Below are positions 21,307 to 33,515 of a DNA stretch of 64,000 nt, in pieces (the first letter of the stretch is position 1; the number at the start of each line of letters is the position of its first letter). A program made the position numbers and the translations under genes. The notes under the pieces are model-generated. The model searched no databases, was not told the DNA's origin, and worked only from the letters and a program-made list of their open reading frames with translations. This stretch comes from Brachynemurus nebulosus (Eukaryota > Arthropoda > Insecta > Neuroptera > Myrmeleontidae): positions 13,544,832 through 13,608,831 of the forward strand of contig JAPWDM010000005.1 in the NCBI GenBank assembly GCA_035578155.1, written 5' to 3'.

Positions 21307-21499
21307 ATTTTTACCAGATCAACATACAATTGTTATACATGGCAGTGTTCATGTAGGTACATAACATTCGGCTGATATGAAAAATATGTTAACAAAAACG
21401 TTGATATAATTGTCTAATTAGTTAGTTGCATAATGCAGAATAATAGTCAAAGTTAATAATATTATTTTAAAGGTAATATGTATATATACAGAGTGTTTA

Positions 21500-24164
21500 T
21501 TATAAAAGTTGTGGTATTCGTCTTTTCAATCTTCGAGTTCTGTTGATTTGGTTTAAGTTATACACTTCTGTTGCTGGGCAAGTTGTTAATTTTTCGTAGA
21601 AGTTCTTGGATAACTTTTTTATGTGGATATCGATAGTTTCCATTTCGAGTTCCTTATGAATTTGTGTATTACGTACATACCAGGGTGCTTTAGCTATTGT
21701 TCTTAGTACTTTGTTTTGAAAAGATTGAATTTTTGTTAATAAATTTTTTGGAATATTGTGCCAGATTGGGCATGCGTATGTTATAATCGGTCTTAATAGT
21801 GATTTGTATAACATTACCGCGGATTTTTTGTTAATTTTTGATTTTTTATTTATTAACGGGTATAGCTTTATCAGTTGGATGTTGGCTTGTTTGAGTTTTG
21901 CGTTAATGTGTGCTTTCCAGTTAAGCTGCTGATTAAGGTGCACTCCTAAATATTTCACTTCGGTTGTATTCCACTGTATATTTATCCCGTTGATATTTAT
22001 AGTTTTTGCTGGTTTCTCGCGACGAAGCGTGAAAATTTTCGTTTGGCTTTTATTAGGATTTATTTTAATATGCCATTTTTTAAAATAACTGCTTAATGTA
22101 TTTACGGATTGTTGTAGGGTGTCGATGACATTTGATAAATTACAATTTTGGCAGATTAAGGCTGTGTCGTCCGCAAACATTCCTATTTCACAGTTTTGGA
22201 TGTATGGTATGTCACTGATGTACACATTAAAGAGTATTGGAGCCAGTATGCTTCCTTGAGGTACACCGGCGGTGATGTTCTTCGATTCGGATATTTCGCC
22301 ATTAACAGTTACCGAAAATGATCTTTTATTTAGAAATGAGGTAATGGTATTGAATAAGTAGTTTGGTATACCAACTTTTTTGAGTTTATACAGTAGACCG
22401 TCATGCCAAACTTTGTCAAAAGCCTATGCTATATCTATGAATGCTACAGCAGTGTATAGTTTTTCTTCATATCCATTTTCTATTATGTTTGTCATTCGTA
22501 ACAATTGGTGTACTGTTGAATGATTTTCTCTAAAGCCCATTTGATAGGAAGGAATAATTTTTTTGTTTTCTAATGTATTTTTTAGTCTCCTTAATATGGT
22601 TTTTTCGAATAGCTTGGAGATGTTGCTAAGCAAGCTGATTGGTCTATATGACGAAATAGAGCTTTTATCTTTCCCAAGTTTGGGAAAGACAGTTATCAGT
22701 GCGTGCTTCCATTTGTCTGGAAAATAGCCAGTTGTGAGGCAGCCATTAAAAATAGACGTCAGAAACGATGTTGCTTTCTTTGGCAGGGATTTTAGTAGTT
22801 TATTTGTGATACCATCCTCTCCTGGTGCCTTGTTGTTTGGGAGAGTCATTATTAGTTGTTTAACTTCTGTTGGTGTTACTGATTCTATGCAGTCGTCTGC
22901 TACTGGTAAGTGTTTATCTAGGGTTAGTTTGGCGGTCGTAGATTGACTAAATACGTCTTCGAGGTAATTTCCGAATATTTCGGCCTTTGTTTTGTTGTCC
23001 TCGTAGTCTTTACCTTGATGTTTGATTGTTCGTATGGTTGGATATTCTTTGGTTATTTGACGCATTACCTTCCATATTTGCTGGCTATTATGAGTTGATA
23101 TTTCTTCTATATATTCTTGGTACATAGAGTTCCGGTAATTTTCCATTTCATAGTGCGTTCTATGTGTTAGCTGGTTTAGTTGCCTTTTGAGATCTGGGGT
23201 TTTTAATGTTTGCCATAATCTTCTTGTACGGTTTTTTTCCTTAATTAACGCAAGAATGGAGTTCGGTAGATTTAAATGGTAACTATGTTTTTTTTTCAGA
23301 GTACATAGAAGAATTTGCTGCATCTGTTATAACTTTCGTAAAGTGTTCAATTGCGTCGTTTATTGCTGATGATGAATATACATTGGTTGTTGGTCGTAAT
23401 GTTTCATCGATGGTTTTTTCATATCTCACCCAGTTGATTCTTCCCAATTTTATTTTGGTTTTATGTACTGTTAACGTTGGTTTTACATTAAAGCTGAGTA
23501 TGACTGCTAGGTGATCTGAGCTTAGGTCTTGATATACTTCTTGCGTGAAGGAGTGTGGGAAATTCCTCAGTAGTACGATGTCTAGGATATCTGCATCATG
23601 TTGAGGGTTGTACGGTATATGCGTTGCTTCAGTAGGAGCAGCTATTTGTATTAGATGTCTGTCGGTGATGTCTTCGAGCCTCTGTCCGTTTGGATTCTCT
23701 TTTCTACAACCCCAACGATGGGATTTGCAGTTGAGATCTCCGATTAGCAACGTTGGTGAGTCGTCGCAGAATATGGCGGTAATGTCGCTTTCGTGTAAGA
23801 TCTTGTTCGGGCTTTTGTATCCAGATATGATGTTTATTTTTGTGTGATTCGTAAGTGTTATTCTTATTCCGATTACTTCTAAACTTGATAAGGTCGGCAT
23901 ATTACGAATATGATGTGTTATTTTTCGTTTAATAGCGATAGCTACTCCACCCGAAGCAATCAGACTTGTGCGGTCAAATCTATGCACTATATATCCAGGT
24001 AGGCGGAATTGTTCCGTGTCGATTAAATGTGTTTCTGATATGCAGGCGATGTCAATATTTTCGGTTTGTAGGGTATGTAACAGTGATGTTCGCTTTGTTT
24101 TAATCCCATCGGCATTCCACTGAAGGATTTTTATATTATTGATTAGAGGAGTGTTATGGGCCAT
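21500..24164 (-). pseudogene. LINE ORF2: APE endonuclease and reverse transcriptase, two lesions
   Basis: ORF2 nicks target DNA and reverse-transcribes the element RNA at the nick. Endonuclease motifs: ILQWNADGI (residue about 13), CISETHL (about 40), LLIGDLNCKSHRWG (about 140) and SSDHLAVIL (about 218). RT motifs: NNKAPGEDGI, YRPISLLSNISKLFEK, QMGFRENHST, AFIDIA, then in frame GVPQGSILAP and the catalytic FADD. Lesion 1: a 9-A run (23288-23296) shifts the frame between endonuclease and RT; the total length of 2665 is one base over a whole number of codons, so one extra A explains it. Lesion 2: TAG at 22424-22426, right after the AFIDIA motif. Otherwise the frame is open for about 887 codons. 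The start ATG overlaps the ORF1 stop by 11 bases. Confidence 0.93.
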
Positions 24165-25323
24165 TTGTGAACAATGCTGAGATGAGTGGTTTTAGTATTT
24201 CAAGGTGTGGTTTAATTAGGTCTATGAAGATATTGATGACATTTGTGATTATATCGGCTAAGGTGTTTGTTGTGTGAGTTGGGGATGAAGTAGGGGAGTG
24301 GGATTGGTGGTTATTTTTAGTTACGCTGGCATATGTCTGTCTTTCACGCGTTGGTATATGTTGTGTTTTTTGTGTGTCAGATCTTTGGTTGCATTGAGTA
24401 GCAGTTCTATGTTCGTTTTTACGTTTGTGATTAGCATTGATTCTTTGTTTTAAGTTTTGGTAATATTGGCAACCTTTGTAGTTTGCTGGATGTTTTTGTC
24501 CACAATTAACACACTCGGGATCTGCATCTGGTGTTTTAGTGCATTTTGAATAGTGGTGAGTTCCTTTGCATTTGACGCATCTTTCGTCTAGCTTGCAGAA
24601 GTTTTTAGTATGTCCGTATCGTTGGCATCGGGTGCACTGTGGTATATCTTTAGATGATCGCCGAGGTTCTACTATGACTATTGCTTGAAAAAGTGTTTGT
24701 AGATTAAAAATATTTTTTGATTTCTCATTATTTTTTTCTAGTTGTACGGCACATAGTGGTGTGGGGTATTTGTTACGATTCAATAGTCTTGTCACCTTGA
24801 GCACCGGGAATGATTTTTTCAGTTCGGTTAATATTTCTTCTTCACTTAAGGAGTATGGTACATTTCTGATTACTACGGAGTAGTGTTTGTCCTCTGGCGG
24901 ACAAAAGGAGTGGTACTGTATGCTCGTGTTGTCAAAGAATTTTGTGAGTGTTCTGTAATCACTTATTTCAGAAATGTTGATTTTAAAGATGTTGTTTCGT
25001 TGCTGTTGCAAAGTGAAGTGACCATTAAGCAGTTTTTTTAAGTCCGCTAGTAGTGCTTGGTAATTGTTAGTTTGATGGACAAATATAGGTGGAACTTTTT
25101 TCGATGGAGGTTGACTTTTTGTGTTATTTTCGATGATTTCCATATCGTTTTTATCGGTCAGGCATTCGTATCGATTTTTTGTCGGTATGAAGTATTTGTG
25201 AGGTTTTTCATTTTCGCTTTCAGAACTTGATTGGTGTTTTCTTTTATCTGCTTGCGTTTTGTTACTTTCAACTGGTTCACTTGATTCAACCACTTCGATT
25301 GTCTCGGCGTTATGTGCGAACAT
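24154..25323 (-). CDS. LINE ORF1, gag-like zinc-knuckle protein (389 aa)
   Basis: Binds element RNA and forms the ribonucleoprotein that returns to the nucleus. The frame is open from 25362, but the first ATG is at 25321-25323 (MFAHNAETIEV), which I take as the start. The N-terminal ~130 residues are Ser/Glu/Lys-rich and look disordered. An RNA-recognition-like middle region (about 140-210, VVIRNVPYSLSEEEI) follows, then three Cys-His knuckles: CTRCQRYGHTKNFC, CVKCKGTHHYSKC and CVNCGQKHPANYKGC, the usual set in Jockey-clade ORF1. A hydrophobic Ile/Leu-rich tail ends the protein. The stop TAA at 24154-24156 lies inside the first codons of ORF2, suggesting coupled re-initiation. No lesion seen. 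Confidence 0.9.
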   Translation of the reverse strand: MFAHNAETIEVVESSEPVESNKTQADKRKHQSSSESENEKPHKYFIPTKNRYECLTDKNDMEIIENNTKSQPPSKKVPPIFVHQTNNYQALLADLKKLLNGHFTLQQQRNNIFKINISEISDYRTLTKFFDNTSIQYHSFCPPEDKHYSVVIRNVPYSLSEEEILTELKKSFPVLKVTRLLNRNKYPTPLCAVQLEKNNEKSKNIFNLQTLFQAIVIVEPRRSSKDIPQCTRCQRYGHTKNFCKLDERCVKCKGTHHYSKCTKTPDADPECVNCGQKHPANYKGCQYYQNLKQRINANHKRKNEHRTATQCNQRSDTQKTQHIPTRERQTYASVTKNNHQSHSPTSSPTHTTNTLADIITNVINIFIDLIKPHLEILKPLISALFTNGP

Positions 25324-25476
25324 TATTGCTGGGTGCCCTTCTAGAGAGCACCCAGTAGACACTCGGTATAATTATGAGCACTATGTGTGTATATGTTTGT
25401 AACAAACAATTTGTAGGTATTTTATTTTTATTTTTATTTTTTTTTAACAATGATATAACAATAATTAATATCTGTA

Positions 25477-25510
25477 CACGTCTTATCGCTATAAAGTTCC
25501 GAATCAGACT
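25477..25510 (-). promoter_or_regulatory. Internal Jockey promoter: initiator AGTC at +1 and DPE at +28
   Basis: Immediately after the target duplication the element starts AGTCTG, so A at 25510 is +1. Positions +28 to +34 (25483-25477) read AGACGTG, an exact match to the downstream promoter element consensus RGWCGTG at its obligatory spacing. There is no TATA box upstream, because upstream is host DNA. Confidence 0.8.
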
Positions 25511-25522
25511 CTTAGAGGTTTT

Positions 25523-28500
25523 ATCAATTAGCCATAAATATTTATTAGAAATTTCGATTAACGATTTTTGGAGTAAAAAGGCCATCGAAATTTTAAAGAA
25601 GTTGTCTAAATTAACATCGAACTTGACGTACGGATAAAGTGCTAAAATTAAGGGAATATTATATTCTTATGTAATTACAGTTTCACAGAAAATTGCCTGG
25701 ATAGACTGACAGACTGACAAACACAGAAGTGAATCTATAAATGTTCCGGTAATAAGTGTTCCAATTTTGATACGGAACACTATAAATTAGTTATCAGAAT
25801 AAGTCTACGGAAAAACTGGAATAACTTATCTATTTTTACTCATGAACAGGTTTTTAAATATAATAGATACGTTTAAAATAATAAATTTAGTTATTTATAA
25901 AAAGAGAAATATTTTTATTTGGAAACAAAAATGATTTGAAATATACGGCAGTATTTATTACAACCAATTCAATTGTTTTTTGATTTATTGCTACGGTTTT
26001 ATGTATCACGATTATATATATTCGGTAAATATAACTATTAGATATTGTTTCGTCTAACTATTAGATATTGTTGTCTGTTGGATGACAATGTATATTGGTA
26101 TGTAAGATTTGCTATTTCAGTCTACCAATATTATTATATGGTGTATTGTACCAATATTGTCTATACTCTTAATTGAAATTATTAAAATAAATAATAAATA
26201 AATGTCAAAGAAAAATTTTTCATTTTAGAATGAAATCAAGCTTGGATCTCAAGATGAATTTCCCTTTTTCGAGCCTACTCTCACAGTTACAATTTTACCG
26301 ACATTTAGGTTTAGCATAAATATTTTTTTTTATTTTGTTACAATATTTCAAAAGAATCTTGTAGGCTTGTAGTTTTCGTAAAAGTTATCTAAAATCAAAT
26401 TTTAAAATTGATCAGTAAAATCAAGAACAGATTAACTTATTTCCACCTTCACAAGATATAGAACACACAAAAAATATAAAACAATAAATTAAATTAAATT
26501 AAATAATGTGAAAAAAAAAAACTAAAACAAATCTCAAATATTGATACAAATATACAAAAGAGACAGTTTGATTCAAACAACCCGGCTCTAATCATTTGTC
26601 TCATTGATGATTCGACCCTGAGTGTTGGTACAGTGATCCTTCTCAATAGTTCCGCAAAATGAAACGAGGGAAATAGCTTTTCCAGGAATTGTTGTTCCCC
26701 CACCGAAGTCCAATTGCTCGCTAGCAAGGTACATAAATTTCTTTACGTCTAGATTCAGAAATTGTAGTTCTATAATTTATGATTTTGTCAAAATTGAAAA
26801 TTTTTCCAGGAGCGTCAAAACAAGTACAGGGGTTTAAAAATTATAATGTAACTTAAAAATTTAAATTAATATTTATATAACCATATAACGAAACTCTAGT
26901 GGCTTATGTTTAACATATGTATAGATATGCTGATATGTATAATTGTACTATATGAGTATAATGTACCTGTGTACGGTATTGGACTTATAGTTAGGTATAA
27001 TCACTTAATAGTATATCATTTTCATTATAATCATCTATTTATGTGCGCAGTTAACAAGTTTATTTTATTTCTTTTTCATTTATTTTTAAAAAGCTAATTA
27101 TTAATTAAAAAGTATTGACTATTGTGTAACATTTTTCTTTTACTAATCAAATATGTATCTCCTCATAAAATTTTGCATCTCTAAATGTATTTTTATAAAT
27201 TATAATTTAAGTTTTATACCTGCATGCATAACATAGATTTGTGTGACATAATAATTTATGTCTATCTTTTTACATAATGAGGACACTAATTGATACATAT
27301 CACTCATATCAGTGAAGCAGTGGAACAGTATGAACAATGCTAATTAAATTAGTTAGTCGAATAATTACAAACTTAACTTGTCTTACTATTACTATATATA
27401 GAACAAACTTAAGTTGTCTTACTATGTTTATTTAATTTAGGTAATTTTTCTTTCATTTAATATAAACAAAGCATTCTTAGCTTTGATGAAATAAATAAAT
27501 AACAGGTGGCAAAGTGGGGGTAACCCTCGAGTCTCAAACTGGGGAAGCGGAACTATTGAGAGCGGAAATATTTAGAATGTGCACTGTATTTATCTGAAAT
27601 ACATTCTCGACCAAGTGGTCGGAAAACAACATTTTTCATATTATACGACCAAATGTTATTCCATTAATGCTTAAAAAAGCGTCGATAGGATGGATTAACC
27701 CACTTTGGAGCTCTAAACGTTTTCTTCTTACGGAAGAAATATTTTATACAAAAAATATAAAACAATAAATAAATCAAAGCTAAAGAATGTGAAAAACTAA
27801 AACAAATCTGAAATATTGGTTCAAATATTCAAACAATAATATGTATTTGCCTAAAATCTTTAATCTACTTTTTAAATTGTTGCTAATTTGAATTTGATTT
27901 ACAATATTAACAATTAATATATGCCTATTTTGTGAAATAATTTCAATCACTGTTATTCGATTAATGAAATAACATAACCATAAGTCAGTCATATTTTAGA
28001 TTTCCTACCACGCATAATACATTTTTCTTTGATTACGAATGGAATATAGATCGTATTTATTGCTATAATTTTTTCACATTATTGCATATAAAATTAGATC
28101 AGACAAAATATTAACACTTCCAATTTCTGCTCCACCCGCATTTTTGTGTCGTGTTCTTTTTTTTGTTTCGAATACATAACATTATAATTACCTATTGGTT
28201 TTATTGAAGCCTCAGTTTATTTTTATGCGAAGCAATTAATAGACTCTAAATAAAATATTATTTATCGAATAACCATATTAATGTATAATAAATTAGCAAC
28301 ACAAATTAATAAATTTTATTTTTTTAAGGCTTTATGCGGCCACCAATTGAACATAATATGAGATATAAAAATATATATTTACACGTTAATGTCACTGTAT
28401 CAATTTTTTTATATCTTTATCATCAAATATAAAAACTTTCTAATGGCCATTATTAATGTCAAATTTTTATTGTTTCTAAATATTAGCTCATTGACTTTTT

Positions 28501-28880
28501 ATTTGGTAGGTTTCTTGTGAAAGAGTCATAAATTTTATCACATATGTATAAGCAACCATCTTAGCGTATAACTGTACTAATTGGTAAACCATCAAAAACA
28601 GAACGGTTTTAGACAGATCACTATAATCATTAATTATATGTTAGATAATTGTTGTAGGTACCCAAAGTTTCACGTCACAATAAGGGTGTGAAGGGTTACT
28701 GTCACCAGAACAGTTTTTGGTTTAACATTGTGTATTAATAATTGCTGTATTTCCGACAATCATTTTGAAGAGCATTTCAGTTCAATTTTAAAGTTTAATG
28801 TACCTGTTTTTTGATACTGGAATTCAAAATATTATTTCCATAATTTTTTCTTTAAAGGACAATTTAATTCATGTGTATTA
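25523..28880. other. Long AT-rich stretch without a recognised gene
   Basis: It contains a direct repeat pair (26468-26575 and 27747-27835, sharing AAATATAAAACAATAAAT and ACTAAAACAAATCT). A 77-codon minus frame at 26494-26727 lies in less AT-rich DNA but shows no known domain in any frame. Nothing else can be supported. Confidence 0.45.
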
Positions 28881-28881
28881 A

Positions 28882-29788
28882 GGGGGACCACTAGTGTGAC
28901 CGCCTGAAAAAAAGGTGATTTTTGGGAATTTCTTAAAAGAAAAATATTGTATGGAATGTTTTAATATTTTAAGGATATATTCGTTGATACATAATAAATT
29001 CATGATAAAATTTTTAGATAAAAAACATTGAAAATTCAGTGAGTTATTTGCGATTTCCCCAAAAAGAGTTGCCCTACTGCTGCAGTGATAGCGACCTTCA
29101 CAGTGCCTAAAAAAAAAAACAAAAACAAAAAAAAAAACCTATAAAACTAGAAGGTATTGCCCGTGCCGTGAACCTCAACAAAAAAAAAAAATTGAAATTT
29201 AACAAAATGGCTGAGGTTTTAAAAACAAGTTTCAAATGTTGCGCGAAAATTTGGTGATTTTTGGCCTGCAAAAATTACATTTTTTATTCGATCGGAAAAC
29301 TGGAGGTTCATGGCACGAAGAAAGATATATAAAAGAAGCTGCAATAAAAATCAAATCGATCGGATGATTTGTCTTCGAGTTATAACTGCAGCAAATTTGA
29401 AAAATGTGGTTTTGCTTTACTTTACCTTTTATTTTAAATCACTGAGAATTTTTACTAAAATTATTTACGATGTACTCATTATAACGGTCATAATAAAACT
29501 TGATGAGTCATCTAAATGTGCGAGGGTCTAGCTTCTCCACAACATGTGACTGGCAGCCACGTCCAGAAACTCCAGAACTATCAATCTTCATACATTTCTC
29601 AATACCGCAAAGTTAACAATGAAAATCAGAATCCGCTCTTCGGATGGCTGTAACTCAAAAACTATTTGAGATATATGCACTTGAAATTTTAGTATGCTAT
29701 TTTTAAAGGTATAGACTATCGAAACATGCTAATAGACTATGGAAACATGCATCTAATTTTTTCAGAATGTCACACTAGTGGTTCCCCT
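28882..29788. mobile_element. ~907-bp TIR element, non-autonomous
   Basis: Inverted ends GGGGACCACTAGTGTGAC (left) and GGGGAACCACTAGTGTGAC (right, other strand), followed on both by C(G/A)xxCTGAAAAAA. No perfect target duplication adjoins the ends. Internal sequence is A-rich and a 73-codon plus frame (29310-29531) is probably incidental. Superfamily unknown. Confidence 0.75.
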
Positions 29789-31184
29789 CAAGTCCCATAA
29801 GAATGTTGTAGTTTTCTCATTTTTACTGTGGAAAAAAAATTAAGACAGATTTTTACAGCAAAAAAAAAAAGATGGTAAAAAACATTTCATTGGTTTTTTC
29901 ATTATAGGTAATAAGTAGTTACGATAAAAATAAAATTTTTATTGCTAAATTATTTCGTTAAATTATCTTACCGTATTACATTACTTCTATCGCGTCTCTA
30001 TCGCGTTTTTGTTAGTTGATAGATGTTAAATTGCTAGACTACTAATTTTGTTATAATTATGTAAGAACAAAAGCTCAAACTCTGTACTCTAAAGTAAAAA
30101 CATTGATTACGTGAAGAAAAATTCCGTATTCTTTGTAAAATCAATTTTAGAACGCTTGTCAATATACACATTTTCCTCGTTTTTTAAAACACCATGATTA
30201 AAGTGACTAAAAAGTTATGGAATTTTTTAATTGACTACATTTCTTTTAAATTCAGAGTATCTGTAAATCATGTGCAATTAGTGAGATGGCAAAAAGAATC
30301 GTGAAAATATATTAAAAATGTTTTTTAAACAAAATAACTGCGTTTTCTCAACTGGGTTTAAGGGGGTGAAATTCTAATTCTTCATTTAATGTTTTTCAAG
30401 TAACGTAAAGAATGTTGTAACGTACCTACATAATGTTGCCTAAAATGAAAAAATTATGAAAAGACATGTTCCATATAAAATTTTAACAACACTTACATTA
30501 CCGATAATTTTGAAAAGAATTTTTTGCACGATCGTGTAATTTCATGCATTTACCGATGCTGTTGACAATGCTGGTAAGTTACATTTCCCGAACGTTTGTT
30601 TATATCCATGGAAACCAAAAAATAACAATGCAGTAAGTGAAATAGATGCGTGGTAAGTGAATAGGAGTGTGGTAAGTGAAATTAGCTCAAAAATGATTGT
30701 ATTTATTTATTTATATTGAAATTAAAAGTACAATTTGAAGAATTAGGAAAATAAATCGATTAATATGAAAATTTTCACTAGTCTGCACATTATTATTATT
30801 ATTGTTGGTATTAATCTTCTTATTTTATTGACATTTAAAAAGGTCGTTCAATCATTAAAATTTTTTGTAGTTTTCATAATCTTCCTTTCATTTTACGAGA
30901 ATAAATTTGCAGCCAAAAATAAAATGCTTCATCAATTTCATTATTCTCACTAATATTATAGTTTAACAAACTATTTTCCTCAATTTTTTTAATAGAAAAT
31001 TCAAAAAACATATTCACGCCAGTGAAATATTGACACTTAATTTTTTATTTACAAATATAGTTGTCAGTTGTCGCTACAAAGATTCGTATTAGTTGTTAAG
31101 GATATTTATAATATTTATTCAAGGCATTCTATGTCATAACATAGAAATATAAATTTCACCCATATTATCCGAATTTTATTTTTT
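29789..31184. other. No gene recognised
   Basis: AT-rich. A small cluster of GTGGTAAGTGAA and CAGTAAGTGAAAT repeats occurs at 30630-30690. ATTTTTTGCACGATC near 30517 is inverted near 32018, so 30517-32032 could be one old element interrupted by the repeat at 31185-31985. Confidence 0.4.
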
Positions 31185-31985
31185 ACTAGCCGTATGCCCG
31201 ATGGGATTTCCCATCGGCAACATCTTTTTATTAGGTACTCACTTTCTGCTCACTTTTAATGTTTTTCAAAAGTTAAATCAATATCCACGTTTCTAACTTC
31301 AAAAATGATGAACTTCCCTTCATTTTCTGTTTCAACCCCTTAGGGAATATATTTCCAGAAACAACTGACTTTTATTTATAAATAGAAACCTAAACGCCAA
31401 TTTTCATAATTCCTGTGCTTAATTTTGTCCTTCTAAACCCAACAGTTTAGGCTGTGCGTTATCTGTCAGTCAGCGTATAAAATATTATTTATTTGAATAG
31501 TCATAGTAACTTATTTTTATATATCTAACTTCAAAAATGATGACTTTCCATAAAAATTTTCATTCCCTATCTAACCCACTTAGGGGGCGAATTTTCAAAA
31601 ATCCTTCCTTAGTGCTTACCTACGTTACATAGGGAACTCCTGTACAAAATTTCATTCTTCTAAACCCAACGGTTTAGGCTGTGCGTTGTCTATCAGTCAG
31701 TCAGTCAGTGTTAGAAATTTATTAAGTAGATTGTTTTATTTTAATAGCCATAGTAACATATTTTTATACATATAACACTAACTTCAAAAATAACGAATTT
31801 ACATACGAATTTTCATCCTTTATTAAACCCACTTAGGGGACGAATTTTCAAAAATCCTTTCTTAGTGCTCACCTATGTTACATAGGGAACTCCTATACAA
31901 AATTTCATTCTTCTAAACCCAACGGTTTAGGCTGTGCGTTGTCTGTCAGTTAGTCAGTGTTAGAAATTTATTAAGTAGATTTAAC
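31185..31985 (+). repeat. LINE-tail-like repeat: ~240-bp unit in three tandem copies
   Basis: It begins ACTAGCCGTATGCCCGATGG. Three units follow, each with CTAACTTCAAAAAT (31292, 31527, 31772), a CACTTAGGGG-like block and the closing CCCAAC(A/G)GTTTAGGCTGTGCG followed by CTGTCAGTCAG. Such endings with short GTCA repeats are common at the 3' tails of RTE-type LINEs in insects; that attribution is inference. A single diverged copy on the minus strand is at 6010-6110. Confidence 0.65.
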
Positions 31986-32892
31986 ATATTTTTATTCTTT
32001 GATTATTTTAAATTGATCGTGCAAAAAATATTATACAATACACGATGCGTTAAGTGCATTTACTGATCTCGAAAATTGCAAAAACTCGATTCTGCGGGTC
32101 TCGTTTTCGCAAGATTTTCTCGATCAGTAAAAGCAACTTACCGAACTTATATTTTAAAATACTATTACCTATCAATAGATAAAATATAAGAGAATTATTT
32201 TTAGATTTTATTTAAAACAAGTGCACTGAGCATAGTGAATATGGATGGTTTGTCTTATCGTGCGTACATAATACTTTTCATGTAACAAATAAATATTATG
32301 ATTGTTGTCGACCACCAATATTGCAAGTTGTTCAACATAACGAAACTATAGTAATTAATAAAAACTGTACTCCATGTAATAAAATAAAATATTTATAGAT
32401 TTATATGTTGTTATTGCTCTAACATTACCGTCAATTTACGCAAGAGTAATAATTTGCAAAACTAATTGAAACTTAACTGTTATAAATAGGTATACGATTT
32501 TTTAAAAAAAATCTACTTTATTTATGTCTGTTCATACATTGTGTTTGCACAGTATCGAATTGAGGAAGCTTTGATTAAACATACCCCAAAAGTTAGGACA
32601 AGCTTTATTTGAACTTAGTTAAGTCAATAGACTGAATTCATAGACAGATTTTAAGCTTGTCCAAATAAAAACTAGTTAATGATGAATTGCTTGAAGTTTA
32701 CATACGCTCAAATCAAAATCCATCAGTAAAAATTGCTTGAGTAACTTGGAACGCGAAATATTTAAATTGTTGAGAACTATAATATTATGTAAATAATTAA
32801 ATTTTTAAATATTTTTATTGTAATAAATGAAATAACATAAAAGTGTGCATAATTGTGTACTTTAATTTATAAGAGATTACATTAATGGAAAA

Positions 32893-33154
32893 AATTGAAG
32901 ACATGAGTGGATGAAGGTGTTATGTAATATTTTTTTTTTCAAAAATTTATTTTTTGCCAAATTGTGATATATTCTATGCTGAAGTATCATATATTAAAGT
33001 TTGGTTTCATTAGGTTCAATAGTTTTGTAGAAATTCAATAATAAACATGTGCTATTGCATGGAAAGTATATGTAAATAAAAACTTTCAAACGTTTCTATT
33101 ATAAAATTATAAAAAAATGTTACATAACACCTTCATCCACTCATGTCTTCAATT
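32893..33154. mobile_element. 262-bp MITE with perfect 35-bp terminal inverted repeats
   Basis: The left 32893-32927 and right 33120-33154 are exact reverse complements (AATTGAAGACATGAGTGG... inward, continuing ATGAAGGTGTTATGTAA). Outer AATT is palindromic, so it may be a 4-bp target duplication rather than part of the repeat. The interior is AT-rich and non-coding. Perfect arms suggest a young insertion. Confidence 0.88.
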
Positions 33155-33219
33155 ATTTGTTGAAAATTATTCAAAATTTTAGAAAGTACAAATGTATTAA
33201 TGTCCCTTATAAAGGTGTT

Positions 33220-33515
33220 ATTAGTCGAATTTTTCAACTGAAAAAATTAGACTTATACAGCCTATACGATAAGAACGGCGAGTGAAAAGTGAAATTTGCT
33301 GAGATTCAGCCCTTAAAAACTTAAAACCTTTTTTTAAAGACCCGATCAACCGAACACTTATCATCAGTTTTAAAACTACCAAAATGACAAATCGCTCGTA
33401 GACCTTTCAATTACATTTCGCTTGTAAACATTCAATACCGAAGATGAAAGAACAAATTCGACTTCCGTGATGGGGCCCCGCTGCTCACGGCGTTTTTTCT
33501 CATAATGTGTTGGAT
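33220..33515 (-). repeat. Dispersed repeat K, compact copy
   Basis: On the minus strand it reads AAAAAACGCCGTGAGCAGCG, GGGGCCCCATCACGG, a long middle with AAGGTTTTAAG and AAGGGCTGAATCTCAG, then CTTATCGTATAGGCTGTATA and TTCGAC. The same series is found on the plus strand at 53365-55065, but there split by ~1.4 kb. Confidence 0.75.

Larger units (their letters stand above)
21270..25522 (-). mobile_element. Full-length Jockey-clade LINE with 12-bp target duplication
   Basis: The duplication CTTAGAGGTTTT is at 21270-21281 and 25511-25522. The element itself is about 21282-25510 on the minus strand: 5' untranslated region, ORF1 (zinc knuckles), ORF2 (endonuclease and reverse transcriptase), 3' untranslated region and poly(A). 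The order, CCHC ORF1, APE-type endonuclease, absence of RNase H and 4.2-kb length fit the Jockey clade. The 5' end is intact because it starts at the predicted transcription start. Only two lesions are visible, both in ORF2, so insertion is fairly recent. Confidence 0.93.

Noticed and set aside
25324..25362. Thirteen extra N-terminal residues for LINE ORF1
   Set aside because: The frame is open there but starts with GTG; the first ATG is at 25321-25323, the more likely start in a eukaryote.
26494..26740. Possible host exon on the minus strand
   Set aside because: A locally GC-richer stretch with open frames and an AG acceptor-like site near 26720, but no domain I recognise, no convincing donor, and its edge lies in a direct repeat shared with 27747-27835.
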